Below the pieces are notes generated by a model, which did not search any database, was not told the origin of the DNA, and saw only the letters and a program-made list of their open reading frames with translations. From Bradyrhizobium ontarionense (GTDB lineage: Bacteria; Pseudomonadota; Alphaproteobacteria; Rhizobiales; Xanthobacteraceae): a stretch of DNA of 64,000 bases. The position numbers and the translations under genes are program-made. Position 1 is the stretch's first letter. Each line of letters begins with the position of its first letter. Location: positions 6,200,001 to 6,264,000 of the forward strand of contig NZ_CP088156.1 of NCBI RefSeq assembly GCF_021088345.1, written 5' to 3'. This document shows positions 1 through 8,322 of this stretch, one piece after another.

Positions 1-853
1 CCTCGATGCGAGCGACAATCGCGCCGGTTACCTCGTTTGCGGCTATGGTGCGCGCATCGATCGTCTCGATTTCCAGCTCGGCTGAGCGCCGACGATATCC
101 GTCATGCGCCCTGATTAGCTCTCGAACGCGTGTGATCTCCTCGCGCCCGAGATGCGGCTGCTCGTTGCGCAGTCGTTCGATGTCGCGTGGGATAATGCCG
201 CTGTCCGTCGCTCCAAGCCAACGCAGAATCCTCCGGTCGACGGCGCTTCTGTTTCTTGGGCTCAAAATCAGGTGGTAAGCCCGAAGTTCTGCGTCATCAT
301 GGACGACGTCGCTGAGGCGATATTGCTCGTTCTCGTGCGCCCAAGCTGCCCTCAATTGCCTTCCGAGCTCAAGCAGCCCGGCGTCCTCGGAGCAGCCTGC
401 GCCAATTGGCGCAAGCAACTCGGTGGCAGGACCGGGCAGTGCCGGTGCGATCGAGGCGGTAACGACGATGGGGGCAGCAGCGATAGCGGTCATGGCAACT
501 CTCCGAGTGATGGGGGCGCCCGCATTGGGCTCTTGATCATCACCCTGCTTCTGGCCGGAAATCGGTTTGGGAGTGGCGCCAAGCGAGCCGCAGAAGGCTT
601 CCTGACAGGCCTTGTCGGCGGGAGTGCCGTTCGGCGCTGCCGGGTCGGTTGTCGCATTGCGCGCCTGCTCTGGCGCGTCGGCAGGACTCAGGATCGGCAG
701 GCAGGGCGGGAAAATCGGACGCTGGAAGGTCATGGGTGGAGCTCTCGGATATCGGCTTATCAGGGCCGTTGCCGGTGACGGACCGGCAGCCGGGAGCTGA
801 TAACCTTCCGAAAGAAAGGCGGCGGCGCTTTTAAGGGTTGCCCCTCTGGACAT
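1..853 (-). CDS. phage-element protein of unknown function, 3' end beyond left edge
   Basis: An open minus-strand frame runs from 853 off the left edge, giving at least 284 residues with no stop. The ATG at 853 follows a strong GGGAGGG Shine-Dalgarno about 8 bases upstream. In-frame ATGs at 733 and 493 are alternatives. The first 115 residues are low-complexity and Ala/Pro/Gly-rich. At about residues 116-146 an RR pair precedes a hydrophobic Ala/Ile/Val stretch (ITRRVAMTAIAAAPIVV), like an internal signal or Tat-type segment. After that the protein is charged and helical, with motifs such as LLELGRQLRAAW. From memory, proteins with an RR-hydrophobic segment followed by this type of helix are common in rhizobial prophages, but no function is known. 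It faces the same way as the capsid genes, with only the plus-strand lipoprotein between. Confidence 0.6.
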   Translation of the reverse strand, partial: MSRGATLKSAAAFLSEGYQLPAAGPSPATALISRYPRAPPMTFQRPIFPPCLPILSPADAPEQARNATTDPAAPNGTPADKACQEAFCGSLGATPKPISGQKQGDDQEPNAGAPITRRVAMTAIAAAPIVVTASIAPALPGPATELLAPIGAGCSEDAGLLELGRQLRAAWAHENEQYRLSDVVHDDAELRAYHLILSPRNRSAVDRRILRWLGATDSGIIPRDIERLRNEQPHLGREEITRVRELIRAHDGYRRRSAELEIETIDARTIAANEVTGAIVARIE

Positions 854-1213
854 GGCGCGGCCCTCCCGGCATCATAATGCCAGGTCGAGGCGCACGCCAA
901 TGCGCCGCTTCATTCAGCCGCGATCGTCCCGACGCCAATCGGGAAACGGTATGCTGACCAAGCATGGTGCGGCTATATTTCGGTCCGGGTTATCAGGCCC
1001 ACGGACACCTTGCGCTGATTTGGTAAAAAAATCCACCCCTACCCGGGGGCGCTTCGGCACGCGTCCCGATTTCTGCTGTCTCAGCAGTTAGTGAAGCCAG
1101 TTCCTAGGCAATCTGCCGGCGACGACCGAGGAACGGAGGCCGTGCATCCTCCCTTGCTCTCGCGCGCCGGTTGAGATTGGATGGCAGGTGGGGAGAAACG
1201 GGGGGCAACAACC
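854..1213. other. intergenic region in phage element
   Basis: No convincing gene is seen here. The region lies between two divergent genes and holds the Shine-Dalgarno of the minus-strand gene starting at 853 and that of the lipoprotein starting at 1214. A short perfect hairpin (CTGCTG TCT CAGCAG) lies near 1075-1089. A 79-codon plus-strand frame here has no ribosome binding site and a composition unlike a protein. Confidence 0.4.
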
Positions 1214-1639
1214 ATGCGATTGATCCTGAGCGCCGCGCTCTGCTGCGCACTCAGCGGCTGCGCTGCCGCACCGAAAATGGTCTGGGTCCGCGTCGACGGT
1301 CAGCCAGCGAAAGACAATCCAGTCCTGCGCACACAATACGAGGTCGACGCCACGGCATGCCTGGGCGAGCGCAACAAGGCCGCGCTATCTGGCGTCACGT
1401 TTACCGGCGGCGGCATCGCTGGTGCCGTCGCCGCTGTGGAGCGGTCTGACGCGGCAGATACCGTTGCGCGCGGGTGCATGGCCGAGAAGGGTTATTTGCT
1501 CGTCAAGGAAGAAGAGGCCGCGCAGAAGGGCGCCGAGCTTGCCGCCATCGCCGAGCAGAAACGGCAGCAGGAGGCCGCGGCTGCAACCGTTGCAGCGTCT
1601 CCGAGAACGAAGAGATCCGGGACAAAGCCGTCCACGTGA
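1214..1639 (+). CDS. small lipoprotein of phage-type element
   Basis: Encodes 141 residues. The N-terminus MRLILSAALCCALSGCAAA is a lipoprotein signal with lipobox LSGC, so Cys17 or so should be lipidated and the protein anchored in an envelope membrane. I chose the ATG at 1214 because it follows GGGGG at good spacing and puts the lipobox at the right distance. The frame is open upstream to 1181, but that start would bury the signal peptide. The middle has one Gly/Ala-rich hydrophobic patch (TFTGGGIAGAVAAVE). The C-terminal third is a charged, Ala/Glu/Gln-rich helix. It is the only plus-strand gene in the phage element. Small lipoproteins near the tail end of prophages can be lysis spanins or lysogenic-conversion proteins; nothing here decides between them. 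Confidence 0.6.
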   Translation: MRLILSAALCCALSGCAAAPKMVWVRVDGQPAKDNPVLRTQYEVDATACLGERNKAALSGVTFTGGGIAGAVAAVERSDAADTVARGCMAEKGYLLVKEEEAAQKGAELAAIAEQKRQQEAAAATVAASPRTKRSGTKPST

Positions 1640-1805
1640 GCTGAGCGCCGGAGGAAGGCCCGTCATCGAGGCAGGTGTGAGTCTGCTGGCGGGTATCGGA
1701 CTGTTCGGCCTCGGTGCAGCGCTGGGACGTCGGCGCACCTATCGCGTTTTGCGCGCTGATCCCGGCATCGATCAGGCATCTTGAACGCGCACCTTTCGGG
1801 CTTTG

Positions 1806-3608
1806 CTAGACGGCGACTATCACGCTCGACGACCACGCGCTGAGCACCCCCAGGGAGCGCTGTGTCGCGACCTGAAGTTCATACGTATGGCCGGTCGAGA
1901 AACCGGAGACGACCAGCGTCACGGTGGTGCCATTGGAGCTGGCGCTGCCTGACGGCGTCTGCACCCAGGCCCCTGCACCGATCCGGAATTGCACCACATA
2001 GGTAACATCAGCGCGCGCGGGATCATCGAAGGTCAAGGTGATGGTGCCGCCGGCGGCGGTGCCCGCGAGATGCTGCGGCACCGGCAGCGTGTCGCCGGGA
2101 TTGTCGTCGCCGGTGGTCGGCTGCATGCCCTCCTCCGTTCCCGGATCCCAGGCATCGATCTCGTTGGTGTTGACCGTGATCCATTCGAAGGTCAGCCGCG
2201 CCGCCGAGATGTCGATCACGGCCTTGCCGATCTGGACGATGGTGTCGGCGAGGTCCGGATGGCGGTCGTCCTGAATTCGCACCCAGCGCTCTCCGAGTGC
2301 CGCGATGCCGTACAGCGTAGTGGTGATGGTGCCTTTGCGCCGCGGATTGATCTGCGCGATCTTGCGCTTCATCAGCCGCCGACCTTGCGCGTGGCTCTGC
2401 ACCCAGGTCAGGTCGATGGTCTGCGAACGGCTGCGGCCGCTCTCGAAGATCGCGGTTTCGTCGCGCCAGGCGAGCCCTGGCGAGGATTTGTACTTGTTGT
2501 CCGGATCGGTGAAATTCCACTCCAGGGTATTGACGCTGCTCTCGTCCTCGATGCCGTTGTCGACCGACAGCGCCAGGATATGACGCTGCGGCAAGGTCAC
2601 CCTCGGCTCGCGATACTTGCCGACCTTGATCGACAACGTGCCGTCACCATTGAACGTGTACCAGCCGTCGCAGGCGGCCATGATGCCGTCGAGCACTGCC
2701 GCCGGTTCGGTCTCGGAATTCCACGATCCCGAGGCTTGATAGCGCGGCTCGGTAGCGCCGTCGCGGCGACCGACGAGCTCGTCGCAGATCGAGGCCTCGG
2801 TCATCAGCGCATCGAGCACCGGCGCGATGCAGGCGGCGCGATCGAAGCCGAGGCCGTGCGCGGCATTGGTAACGAAGTCGATCGCCTGCAGCACGGGATT
2901 GTAGCTCGGTCCCAGCGTTGCGATATTGTCGGGGTCCTGGCCGGGCACCCGCGGGTCCCACACCGGCAGCCAGTCCGCCAGCGCGGACGGCTGCGGCAGG
3001 CCTTGCGGATACACCGCCGAGAAGTTCTCCGCCCTGACCGGCCCTGCCGACATGAACAGGCTGGCGATGCCGTCGCCGCGATGGCTGTAGGTCCAGATAT
3101 CGGGCATGGCCTGGACCGGACGGTCATAACCGGTCTCGGTTGCGTGCCCGATGCGATATTCGATCACGATCGGCGGATGGCCGCCCGATGACGGATCGGC
3201 GCCCGCCGAATAGCGGAAGTCGGAGGTGCCGACTGCTCCGGTCACCGAGGAATCCGGCAGCACATTGGCCTCGTCATCGTGCAGGTAGACCTTGAGGAAC
3301 CTGCAGATCTGACCCTTGTGCAGCGCCTGGATCGTGAAGGCTGCGCCGTTGCGCACCTCGAACAGCGCGTAGTAGCCGGCCAGCCGCACCCGGCCATAGG
3401 CGTAGATATGCGGCGGAATCGGCTGGCGCAGCGGCTGATGACCGTTGGAGGCTTTTGGCAGGTCGCGCGCGCTCGGCTGACCGAGCAGATATTGCAGGCC
3501 GACCGTCGTCGCGAGGATCACCGCGGTGCCGATGATCGAGGCCGTGGTGGCCGTGACCGCGGTGATGCCGACCGCGTCCAAAATCACAAAGCCGATCGTG
3601 TCAACCAT
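1806..3608 (-). CDS. phage tail tip protein (gpJ-like)
   Basis: About 600 residues, likely the tail-tip or host-specificity protein of a siphophage-type tail. The N-terminus (MVDTIGFVILDAVGITAV) is hydrophobic, followed by a QPLRQPIPPHIYAYGRVRLAGYYA segment typical of J-like baseplate proteins. A long central region with conserved motifs (DWLPVWDPRVPGQ, TLEWNFTDPDNKYKSS, PRRKGTITTTLYGIAALGERWVRIQ) matches the rhizobial prophage tail proteins I recall. The last 90 or so residues are a fibronectin-III-like domain. I chose the ATG at 3608, which overlaps the end of the upstream DUF6950 gene by 8 bases; the frame stays open further upstream. The DUF6950-then-J order is standard at the distal end of a tail module. 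The tape-measure, tail-tube and other tail genes that should precede it are absent. Confidence 0.82.
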   Translation of the reverse strand: MVDTIGFVILDAVGITAVTATTASIIGTAVILATTVGLQYLLGQPSARDLPKASNGHQPLRQPIPPHIYAYGRVRLAGYYALFEVRNGAAFTIQALHKGQICRFLKVYLHDDEANVLPDSSVTGAVGTSDFRYSAGADPSSGGHPPIVIEYRIGHATETGYDRPVQAMPDIWTYSHRGDGIASLFMSAGPVRAENFSAVYPQGLPQPSALADWLPVWDPRVPGQDPDNIATLGPSYNPVLQAIDFVTNAAHGLGFDRAACIAPVLDALMTEASICDELVGRRDGATEPRYQASGSWNSETEPAAVLDGIMAACDGWYTFNGDGTLSIKVGKYREPRVTLPQRHILALSVDNGIEDESSVNTLEWNFTDPDNKYKSSPGLAWRDETAIFESGRSRSQTIDLTWVQSHAQGRRLMKRKIAQINPRRKGTITTTLYGIAALGERWVRIQDDRHPDLADTIVQIGKAVIDISAARLTFEWITVNTNEIDAWDPGTEEGMQPTTGDDNPGDTLPVPQHLAGTAAGGTITLTFDDPARADVTYVVQFRIGAGAWVQTPSGSASSNGTTVTLVVSGFSTGHTYELQVATQRSLGVLSAWSSSVIVAV

Positions 3609-4038
3609 GGGGAACCGACCATGCCCGAATAAATGGTGACGGCCCCGCAAGCACGCCCCGCTTGGTCCGAGCGAACCACAGGCCGCGGCTCTTTATCGCC
3701 ATGGCGCCTGCGATCCTGATTCCTCCATTGCCGTCTGGAGAAAGCACGTCGAGCAGTCCAACGTCCCCGTCAGCCGCGCCGTCGGATTGCGGCAAGCCGA
3801 GCCGATCGGCGATCATCTGAGCACGTGTCAGAAACAGCTCGCGATCGAGCTGCAGCCGCAGCGGGGATATGTAGCCGTCAGCGAGATAGGCCGCTCGCGC
3901 GTCCTGTCCACGCGCGAGCGCGATCCAGCCAACGACGAATTCGAAGCATGGATCGTCTACGTTCGGAGCCTCACGCGTTGCCGAGCCCAGATAGTTCTTC
4001 AGCAGCTCGGCCGCTGATATTTGATCCTGATGTAGCAC
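3601..4038 (-). CDS. DUF6950-like phage tail-assembly protein
   Basis: Encodes 145 residues from a GTG start at 4038, with AAGGA-type sequence about 10 bases upstream. The layout matches the DUF6950 family from phage tail modules: an N-terminal Cys-containing DPCFEFVVGWIALARGQD motif, an AAYLADGY-type middle, and a C-terminal RGLWFARTKRGVLAGPSPFIRAW segment. These are distant relatives of NlpC/P60 peptidases found just before the J protein. The usual double-Cys motif (DCCLF) reads DPCFEF here, so one Cys is replaced by Pro and activity is doubtful. It overlaps the tail gene by 8 bases, so the two are translationally coupled. Upstream, 150 bases and a hairpin separate it from the capsid gene, where head-tail connector and tail genes would be expected. 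Confidence 0.7.
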   Translation of the reverse strand: MLHQDQISAAELLKNYLGSATREAPNVDDPCFEFVVGWIALARGQDARAAYLADGYISPLRLQLDRELFLTRAQMIADRLGLPQSDGAADGDVGLLDVLSPDGNGGIRIAGAMAIKSRGLWFARTKRGVLAGPSPFIRAWSVPHG

Positions 4039-4127
4039 CGCTGAATGTCCTTCCTGACTTCGGGAGAAACCTGACCGCTGCCCGTAGTGCTGCCGGCGAC
4101 GTTGCCCGGAATCGTATTGCCGTGATC

Positions 4128-4158
4128 GGGAGGCAGCCTACGGTTCAGACTGCCTCCC
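4128..4158 (-). terminator. hairpin downstream of major capsid gene
   Basis: A perfect 9-bp stem (GGGAGGCAG / CTGCCTCCC) with a 13-base loop lies about 30 bases past the capsid stop codon. No T-run follows, so it may be a weak or Rho-assisted terminator. It lies at the junction where several phage genes are missing. Confidence 0.5.
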
Positions 4159-4190
4159 GCCCGGATCTCGCCAGTGCGTCCGTGGCGCGA

Positions 4191-5372
4191 TCAAGTCTTG
4201 AGCAGCTTCACCGCTTCAGAATGTGCGAGGCCGCCACCGACGCGCTTGTACGCGTAGAACAGCACATTCGGCTTATTGGTGAAGGGATCGTGGAGCATCT
4301 TGATGCCCACACGATCAACGATCAAGTAGGCCAACTTGACGTTGCCGAACGCGACGGGCGCGTTGCCAGCACCGATGTCTGGGTAGCTCTCATCGAACTC
4401 GACCGGATAGCCAAGCAAAGACGGCTGAGCGCCGGCGGTGAGACCATCGCGCCAGATATAATCGCCGTCGCCGTTCTTGAGCTTGTCGATCGCGGCCGCG
4501 GTATTGCTGTTCATGAGCCAGCAGGATCCTTGACGATAGACAGCGCGAACGGCCCACATCAAGGCCTTGAGGTCGTCCCCGTTGATCGCGGCGCCTGTAG
4601 CTGATTGGATGTATTGCAACGTGCCCCACGGCCGGACCAAGTCGGTAGCGGTCGACGTCGGATATGACAAAAGGCCGCGCGGCTGCTTGATCCCATTGCC
4701 AGTCGTGAAGCCGATGCCTTCGGCACGGGCGAACTTGTCACCAATCTTGCCGGTCACCCATCCACCAATGTTGATGTAACTATCGTCGAGGATCCGTTGC
4801 GTCACCGGTTGGTTCGCGGAAATCTCAGAGAGCGGCACCCGCAACATTCCGACTTGCGCCGTCTTGCCGACCGGCCGATCCTCCTGCTCGCCAACCCAAG
4901 TGCCGGCGACTTCATCGGTGTCCAGCGGCTCTTCCCATGCATCGCCGTTAGCGATCGTCTCCACGCGAGCCAGGCGTCGCATCGGCGACAGATCGTAGAT
5001 GCGCTTCGTCATCGTCGACGAAATGTTGGGTAGCACGAGATAGCCGCCGTCGGGATCAGAACCGATGCTGTTGGTTTTCACTTCGGCGAAGACCGAATTA
5101 TCGCCAGTGCGAACGAAGCTGCCCAATGCCTTGCACTCTGCAGCCAGACCCTTGCCATCGTCATCGACGACACCGCCGCCCGCGAGCCTGGAGCGGTTGG
5201 TCTTCTTCTCGATCTCGTCCTGGCGATCGCGGATCCCCTTGACGTCGGCCGTGATCTTCGTGATCGCCTCGGTCATGGTCTTGGTCAGAGTGGTCACTGC
5301 CTGCTTGACCTCATCGTCATCGCCGGCGCCGCCACCGTCCTTGAATTCGAGTGGAGGAAGAACGTGTTTCAT
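4191..5372 (-). CDS. phage major capsid protein, HK97 family
   Basis: Encodes 393 residues, full length for an HK97-fold capsid. Residues 1-90 form a charged, helical delta-domain (coiled coil around TKITADVKGIRDRQDEIEKK) that the prohead protease would remove. The shell domain follows from about residue 100, with family landmarks SDPDGGYLVLPNISS, WVGEQEDRP, PLSEISANQPVTQRILDDS, GFTTGNGIKQPRGLL and LLGYPVEFDESYPDIG. I chose the ATG at 5372, which overlaps the protease stop by 4 bases (ATGA); the frame is open further upstream only as a shadow of the protease gene. Protease then capsid is the standard morphogenesis order. The gene looks intact, which is notable in an element that lacks its neighbours. 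Confidence 0.92.
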   Translation of the reverse strand: MKHVLPPLEFKDGGGAGDDDEVKQAVTTLTKTMTEAITKITADVKGIRDRQDEIEKKTNRSRLAGGGVVDDDGKGLAAECKALGSFVRTGDNSVFAEVKTNSIGSDPDGGYLVLPNISSTMTKRIYDLSPMRRLARVETIANGDAWEEPLDTDEVAGTWVGEQEDRPVGKTAQVGMLRVPLSEISANQPVTQRILDDSYINIGGWVTGKIGDKFARAEGIGFTTGNGIKQPRGLLSYPTSTATDLVRPWGTLQYIQSATGAAINGDDLKALMWAVRAVYRQGSCWLMNSNTAAAIDKLKNGDGDYIWRDGLTAGAQPSLLGYPVEFDESYPDIGAGNAPVAFGNVKLAYLIVDRVGIKMLHDPFTNKPNVLFYAYKRVGGGLAHSEAVKLLKT

Positions 5373-6064
5373 TTTGAAAGTCCTTTGATCGCGTTTGCGA
5401 ATGCTGTGGCTTGATCTCGCACGTGGCGAGCCGTGTCCGCTCCGTCTGCGTCGCGCAGACCGGCTGCGGCCTTGAAGCCGTGGATCGCCACGGCCTTCGC
5501 GAAGGCGCGAGAGAACCCGGCATCTCGCAGGAATTCTTCGAACGCCCTCAAATCTGTGATTCTCGAAACCTCTGCCGCCGATTTCACGGCCATGATCCGC
5601 GCCGACGTGTTCATTGGCAGCGGTAGCAACGAGACTTCGTCGAGCCGGACGGTCTTCAGGACGCGATTGCCGTTGGATCGGCCGGTATCGGTCGCACGGT
5701 AGCCGATCGACATCGAGAGGACGCCGTCGCGAGCTAGGGCGTACGCCTCGCGAGCCCGTGCGACCTCGAGCGTAAGACGCCCTTTGACGCGAAGACCTGC
5801 TGGATCCTGCTCCATCTCGATCCATTTGCCGATCGGCTCGCCAGATCGGTGATGCCACAACATCGCCGGCATCGTGCCGGCCGCCCGGTGATCCGCCAGT
5901 GTCTTGGTGAAGGCGCCAGGCGCAACGACATCGCCGCCCAGGTCGACGTTGCCGAACGTGGAGGCGTAACCTTCGAGCGTGCCTGGCGTATCAGTGCCGG
6001 CAAACTTGATTGACAGCGGGACGCCGTCGATTTCAGGAATTTTGCGAAGAACCGGCTCGTTCAT
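5369..6064 (-). CDS. HK97-family prohead protease
   Basis: Encodes 231 residues. This is the serine protease that cleaves the capsid scaffold domain during head maturation (peptidase U35/S78 type). Landmarks are GTLEGYASTFGNVDLGGDVV, GAFTKTL, MLWHHRSGEPIGKW (the catalytic His region) and GVLSMSIGYRATD (the catalytic Ser region), followed by LDEVSLLPLPMN. I start it at the ATG at 6064 (MNEPVLRKIP); an upstream in-frame extension to 6127 has no family resemblance. Its stop overlaps the capsid start. The portal gene normally sits immediately upstream, but here there are 217 bases without a recognisable gene and then the 72-aa gene. Confidence 0.9.
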   Translation of the reverse strand: MNEPVLRKIPEIDGVPLSIKFAGTDTPGTLEGYASTFGNVDLGGDVVAPGAFTKTLADHRAAGTMPAMLWHHRSGEPIGKWIEMEQDPAGLRVKGRLTLEVARAREAYALARDGVLSMSIGYRATDTGRSNGNRVLKTVRLDEVSLLPLPMNTSARIMAVKSAAEVSRITDLRAFEEFLRDAGFSRAFAKAVAIHGFKAAAGLRDADGADTARHVRDQATAFANAIKGLSK

Positions 6065-6281
6065 CTGCCACCCGTGCAGCAAAGCGTGAGGAATTCCGCG
6101 CAACGCGCAGCTGCGAATTGCAACCACTGCCGGCGGAAACCTTCGCCTCGTCTGTCCAGCGTCGCGCTGGCACTCGCAAGGTGGCTATTCGGGAGGGCCC
6201 CAGCATCGCGCTGGCAACCGATAAACGAGAGCCGATTTCGCTTCTGATCGATTCGCGGAAATGTTGCAAGCATGCTTCGTA

Positions 6282-6500
6282 TCACCCGTGTCCAGCGACC
6301 GGCGACGCGCCGAGTTCGAGTTGATCGGCCATCTCGCGGAGTTCTGCCGCGCATTGCTTCGCGCCGACGATCGCGGCCGTCATGATCGCGCCGTGCGTAA
6401 CAAACGCACGGGCCATCGGCTCCTGCGGCAGCTCCTGCCCTGACCAAGCATTCATGCTCTGCTGAGCGAACGCCGCCGCCAGATCGTCAATGTTGCTCAT
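6282..6500 (-). CDS. 72-aa phage-element protein of unknown function
   Basis: A short Ala-rich, largely helical protein (MSNIDDLAAAFAQQSMNAW at the start) with no motif I recognise. The ATG at 6500 overlaps the end of the terminase-like gene by 14 bases, which suggests translational coupling. Length and composition fit the small accessory proteins encoded next to terminase genes in prophages. Confidence rests on the overlap, the good start and protein-like composition, not on a family match. Confidence 0.5.
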   Translation of the reverse strand: MSNIDDLAAAFAQQSMNAWSGQELPQEPMARAFVTHGAIMTAAIVGAKQCAAELREMADQLELGASPVAGHG

Positions 6501-6837
6501 TATGTGCCTCCCGCATTTCGCTTGATAAGCGTTCGATCTCCGCGCGCACCTTTGCGTCTCGCAGAAGACGCCATACGGTCATTCGATTGGGAGCGCGGTA
6601 GCCTGCACGGAAAGCCGCCGCGAGCGGCTCGAGTTGTGACACCGCAATGGCGCGCGCGAATGCGGCGGGCCGCGGCCGAAGGCCAGGTGCGCGGGTACGC
6701 GTCGATGGCTTCAACGTTCCACCACCGACGGCTGGCGCGTCGCGACGGCGCGGCCGCTTGCGCATCAACGCTTCAAGCTCTTCGAGATCAGCGTCGATCT
6801 CGGCAAGCTCAGTTTCGTCGATGAACCGGCGTTTCAC
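6487..6837 (-). CDS. small-terminase-like phage protein
   Basis: About 116 residues from a GTG at 6837, preceded by GAGGGAG at 5 bases; the alternative is an ATG at 6858 with a weak ribosome site. The N-terminus is acidic and helical (IDETELAEIDADLEELEALM), then there is a basic Pro/Arg linker. The C-terminal LEPLAAAFRAGYRAPNRMTV followed by RLLRDAKVRAEIERL resembles the helix-turn-helix and dimer helix of small terminase subunits, which recognise phage DNA for packaging. No large terminase gene follows; the 72-aa gene comes next. It could instead be a regulator that has kept only this fold. The call is by motif pattern only. Confidence 0.5.
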   Translation of the reverse strand: MKRRFIDETELAEIDADLEELEALMRKRPRRRDAPAVGGGTLKPSTRTRAPGLRPRPAAFARAIAVSQLEPLAAAFRAGYRAPNRMTVWRLLRDAKVRAEIERLSSEMREAHNEQH

Positions 6838-7264
6838 GTCGTCTCCCTCGTGTAACATCTTTGCTCGACAAAAAATGATTCTGCTAACCCTCGAAAAACA
6901 GCGTGTTGTTTGGACACCGGTCCCGAGGTGCTGGCGCTCGGAGATTTGATGCCCCCCCGTGTTGGCAGCAAAATAATCATCGTCGCGCCAATGAGCGCAT
7001 TGGCTGATCCGCGAACAGCGCTCAGTGACGCTGTGGAAGGCGCTGGCGCATTCGCTGGAGATCGCGCTAGCTTTTGAGCCTCGAGGCGAATGCAGCTTCC
7101 CGCCACGTCCACGCTTGAACGATGCGCGTTACTGGCATCGCACCGCCTGATCGCGTGTGCGAATTTTCGATACGGAAGAAAAAAATCCTCCAATGTGGGG
7201 ACATGCGGTAGAAAGGAAAGAGACTTCTTGGGGATTTGACCGGCCCCCTGGCCACGATTGATCG
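6838..7264. other. intergenic region in phage element
   Basis: About 430 bases between the HTH gene and the terminase-like gene hold no frame I believe. Candidate frames on both strands have no ribosome site and an Arg/Ser/Pro-rich composition typical of noncoding GC-rich DNA. A promoter for the structural genes could lie here. An A-rich patch (GGAAGAAAAAAATCC) lies near 7176. Confidence 0.4.
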
Positions 7265-7966
7265 TCATGACGAGCCGCCTCCGCATGCTACGGCAGCACG
7301 GGTACGCGACCGCTGCGCCAACCGGGCACGCGAGACAGCTTCACTCAGCAGGTCATCGTCGAGCAGGTGACGACGTTCCAATGCGCTGAGCCGATCCCGC
7401 TCGGCCTCGCTTAGCTCACCCAAGATCAGCCAACCTTCCGGTCCCAACCTCCGAGCTATGCGATTTTGAACGACCTCTGGCGCCTCTTGCTTCCCTTGGA
7501 AGGCCAGCAGTCTTTCCGCTGCCTCGCTCGCCGTTCGCGCGCGTAGAGGTTCTATTGAAGGTTCTATTGAAGGTTTAGGCCGCACAGCTATGCGGCCTGG
7601 TTTTCGGGCTGGTTGCGGCCCGGCCGGGCCGCATTCAGCCCGGTCAGGGGAGGCGATATCGGCATTCGACCGGGCCGCATTTTGCGGCCTGGTCAGACTG
7701 GGCATGTGCAGCTGATAGACGAAGGTTTGCCATTGGCCCCGGCGCTTTGGTGGCCGGCTAATTGTTAGGAAACCGCCATCTTGCAGTTTCTTCGTCTGTC
7801 GCTGAACCGTGTCGAGGGACATGCCAGTATTCGCCGCAAGCGTGTCTTGCGAAGGCCAGCAGATCCCATGTTCGTCGGCATAGTTCGCCAGGACGAGGAG
7901 TAGGAGCTTACGCGCCGGCGGCCCGACGATTTGTTCGACGGCCCACGCTGTCGCCTGCCAACTCAT
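7265..7966 (-). CDS. helix-turn-helix protein, phage replication or regulation
   Basis: Encodes 233 residues. Residues 1-75 form a winged-helix domain of the HTH_36/RepA-N type (ARKLLLLVLANYADEHGICW, then DTLAANTGMSLDTVQRQTKKLQDGGFLTISR), common in replication initiators and phage-encoded DNA-binding proteins. The middle is Pro/Arg/Ala-rich linker with a near-tandem repeat (PSIEPSIEPL, from a direct repeat of GGTTCTATTGAA at about 7550-7575). The C-terminus is helical and charged. The ATG at 7966 overlaps the stop of the 82-aa gene by 4 bases. Its place as second gene in from the att site fits an early replication gene. Such proteins in rhizobial elements are usually annotated only as helix-turn-helix domain-containing. 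Confidence 0.75.
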   Translation of the reverse strand: MSWQATAWAVEQIVGPPARKLLLLVLANYADEHGICWPSQDTLAANTGMSLDTVQRQTKKLQDGGFLTISRPPKRRGQWQTFVYQLHMPSLTRPQNAARSNADIASPDRAECGPAGPQPARKPGRIAVRPKPSIEPSIEPLRARTASEAAERLLAFQGKQEAPEVVQNRIARRLGPEGWLILGELSEAERDRLSALERRHLLDDDLLSEAVSRARLAQRSRTRAAVACGGGSS

Positions 7967-8211
7967 TCGCGCTCTTCCGAACAGGCGGGTGCGAAGATCT
8001 CAGTAAGGAAGCGGGCGCGCGCTTCCGGCCTTGCGCGGCCCCACGCGTCTCGGAGCAGCCGCAGGTCAGCAACCGTGCCACTCGCGGCGGCCATTCCGGC
8101 TTTGGTGCGTTCGCTGATGCGTGCGCGGACGGCGGGATCAGCCATACGCGCCGTGGTCAGGATGCTGATCCGGGCGCGGTCATCTGCGCCCATTTTGGAG
8201 CGGGGCTTCAT
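7963..8211 (-). CDS. 82-aa phage-element protein of unknown function
   Basis: A small basic helical protein (MKPRSKMGADDRARISILTT). Its first half has the repeated pattern RARIS...AGMA seen in small phage proteins with NUMOD3-like or DNA-binding helices (DPAVRARISERTKAGMAAAS). The ATG at 8211 opens the leftward operon of the element, and the stop overlaps the HTH gene start (ATGA). It is the gene nearest the att site. No function can be assigned. Confidence 0.5.
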   Translation of the reverse strand: MKPRSKMGADDRARISILTTARMADPAVRARISERTKAGMAAASGTVADLRLLRDAWGRARPEARARFLTEIFAPACSEERE

Positions 8212-8322
8212 GCCACGCCCCCCTGGCCGGCGTTTTGCTTTCCGCCCGTAACCAATTGATCCGTCTTAATGCGCCAAAGCTCTGTTTTGCAGCCATCATC
8301 TTGATTCGGCTCGCTAACAGCT

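Noticed and set aside
1640..1805. A C-terminal stretch reading LLAGIGLFGLGAALGRRR, like a PEP-CTERM-type sorting tail
   Set aside because: It is in a different frame from the lipoprotein and has no start codon or sorting motif of its own; the upstream part of its frame is a shadow of the lipoprotein gene.
6838..7264. Open frames on both strands in the phage-element gap
   Set aside because: No ribosome sites and non-protein-like composition.
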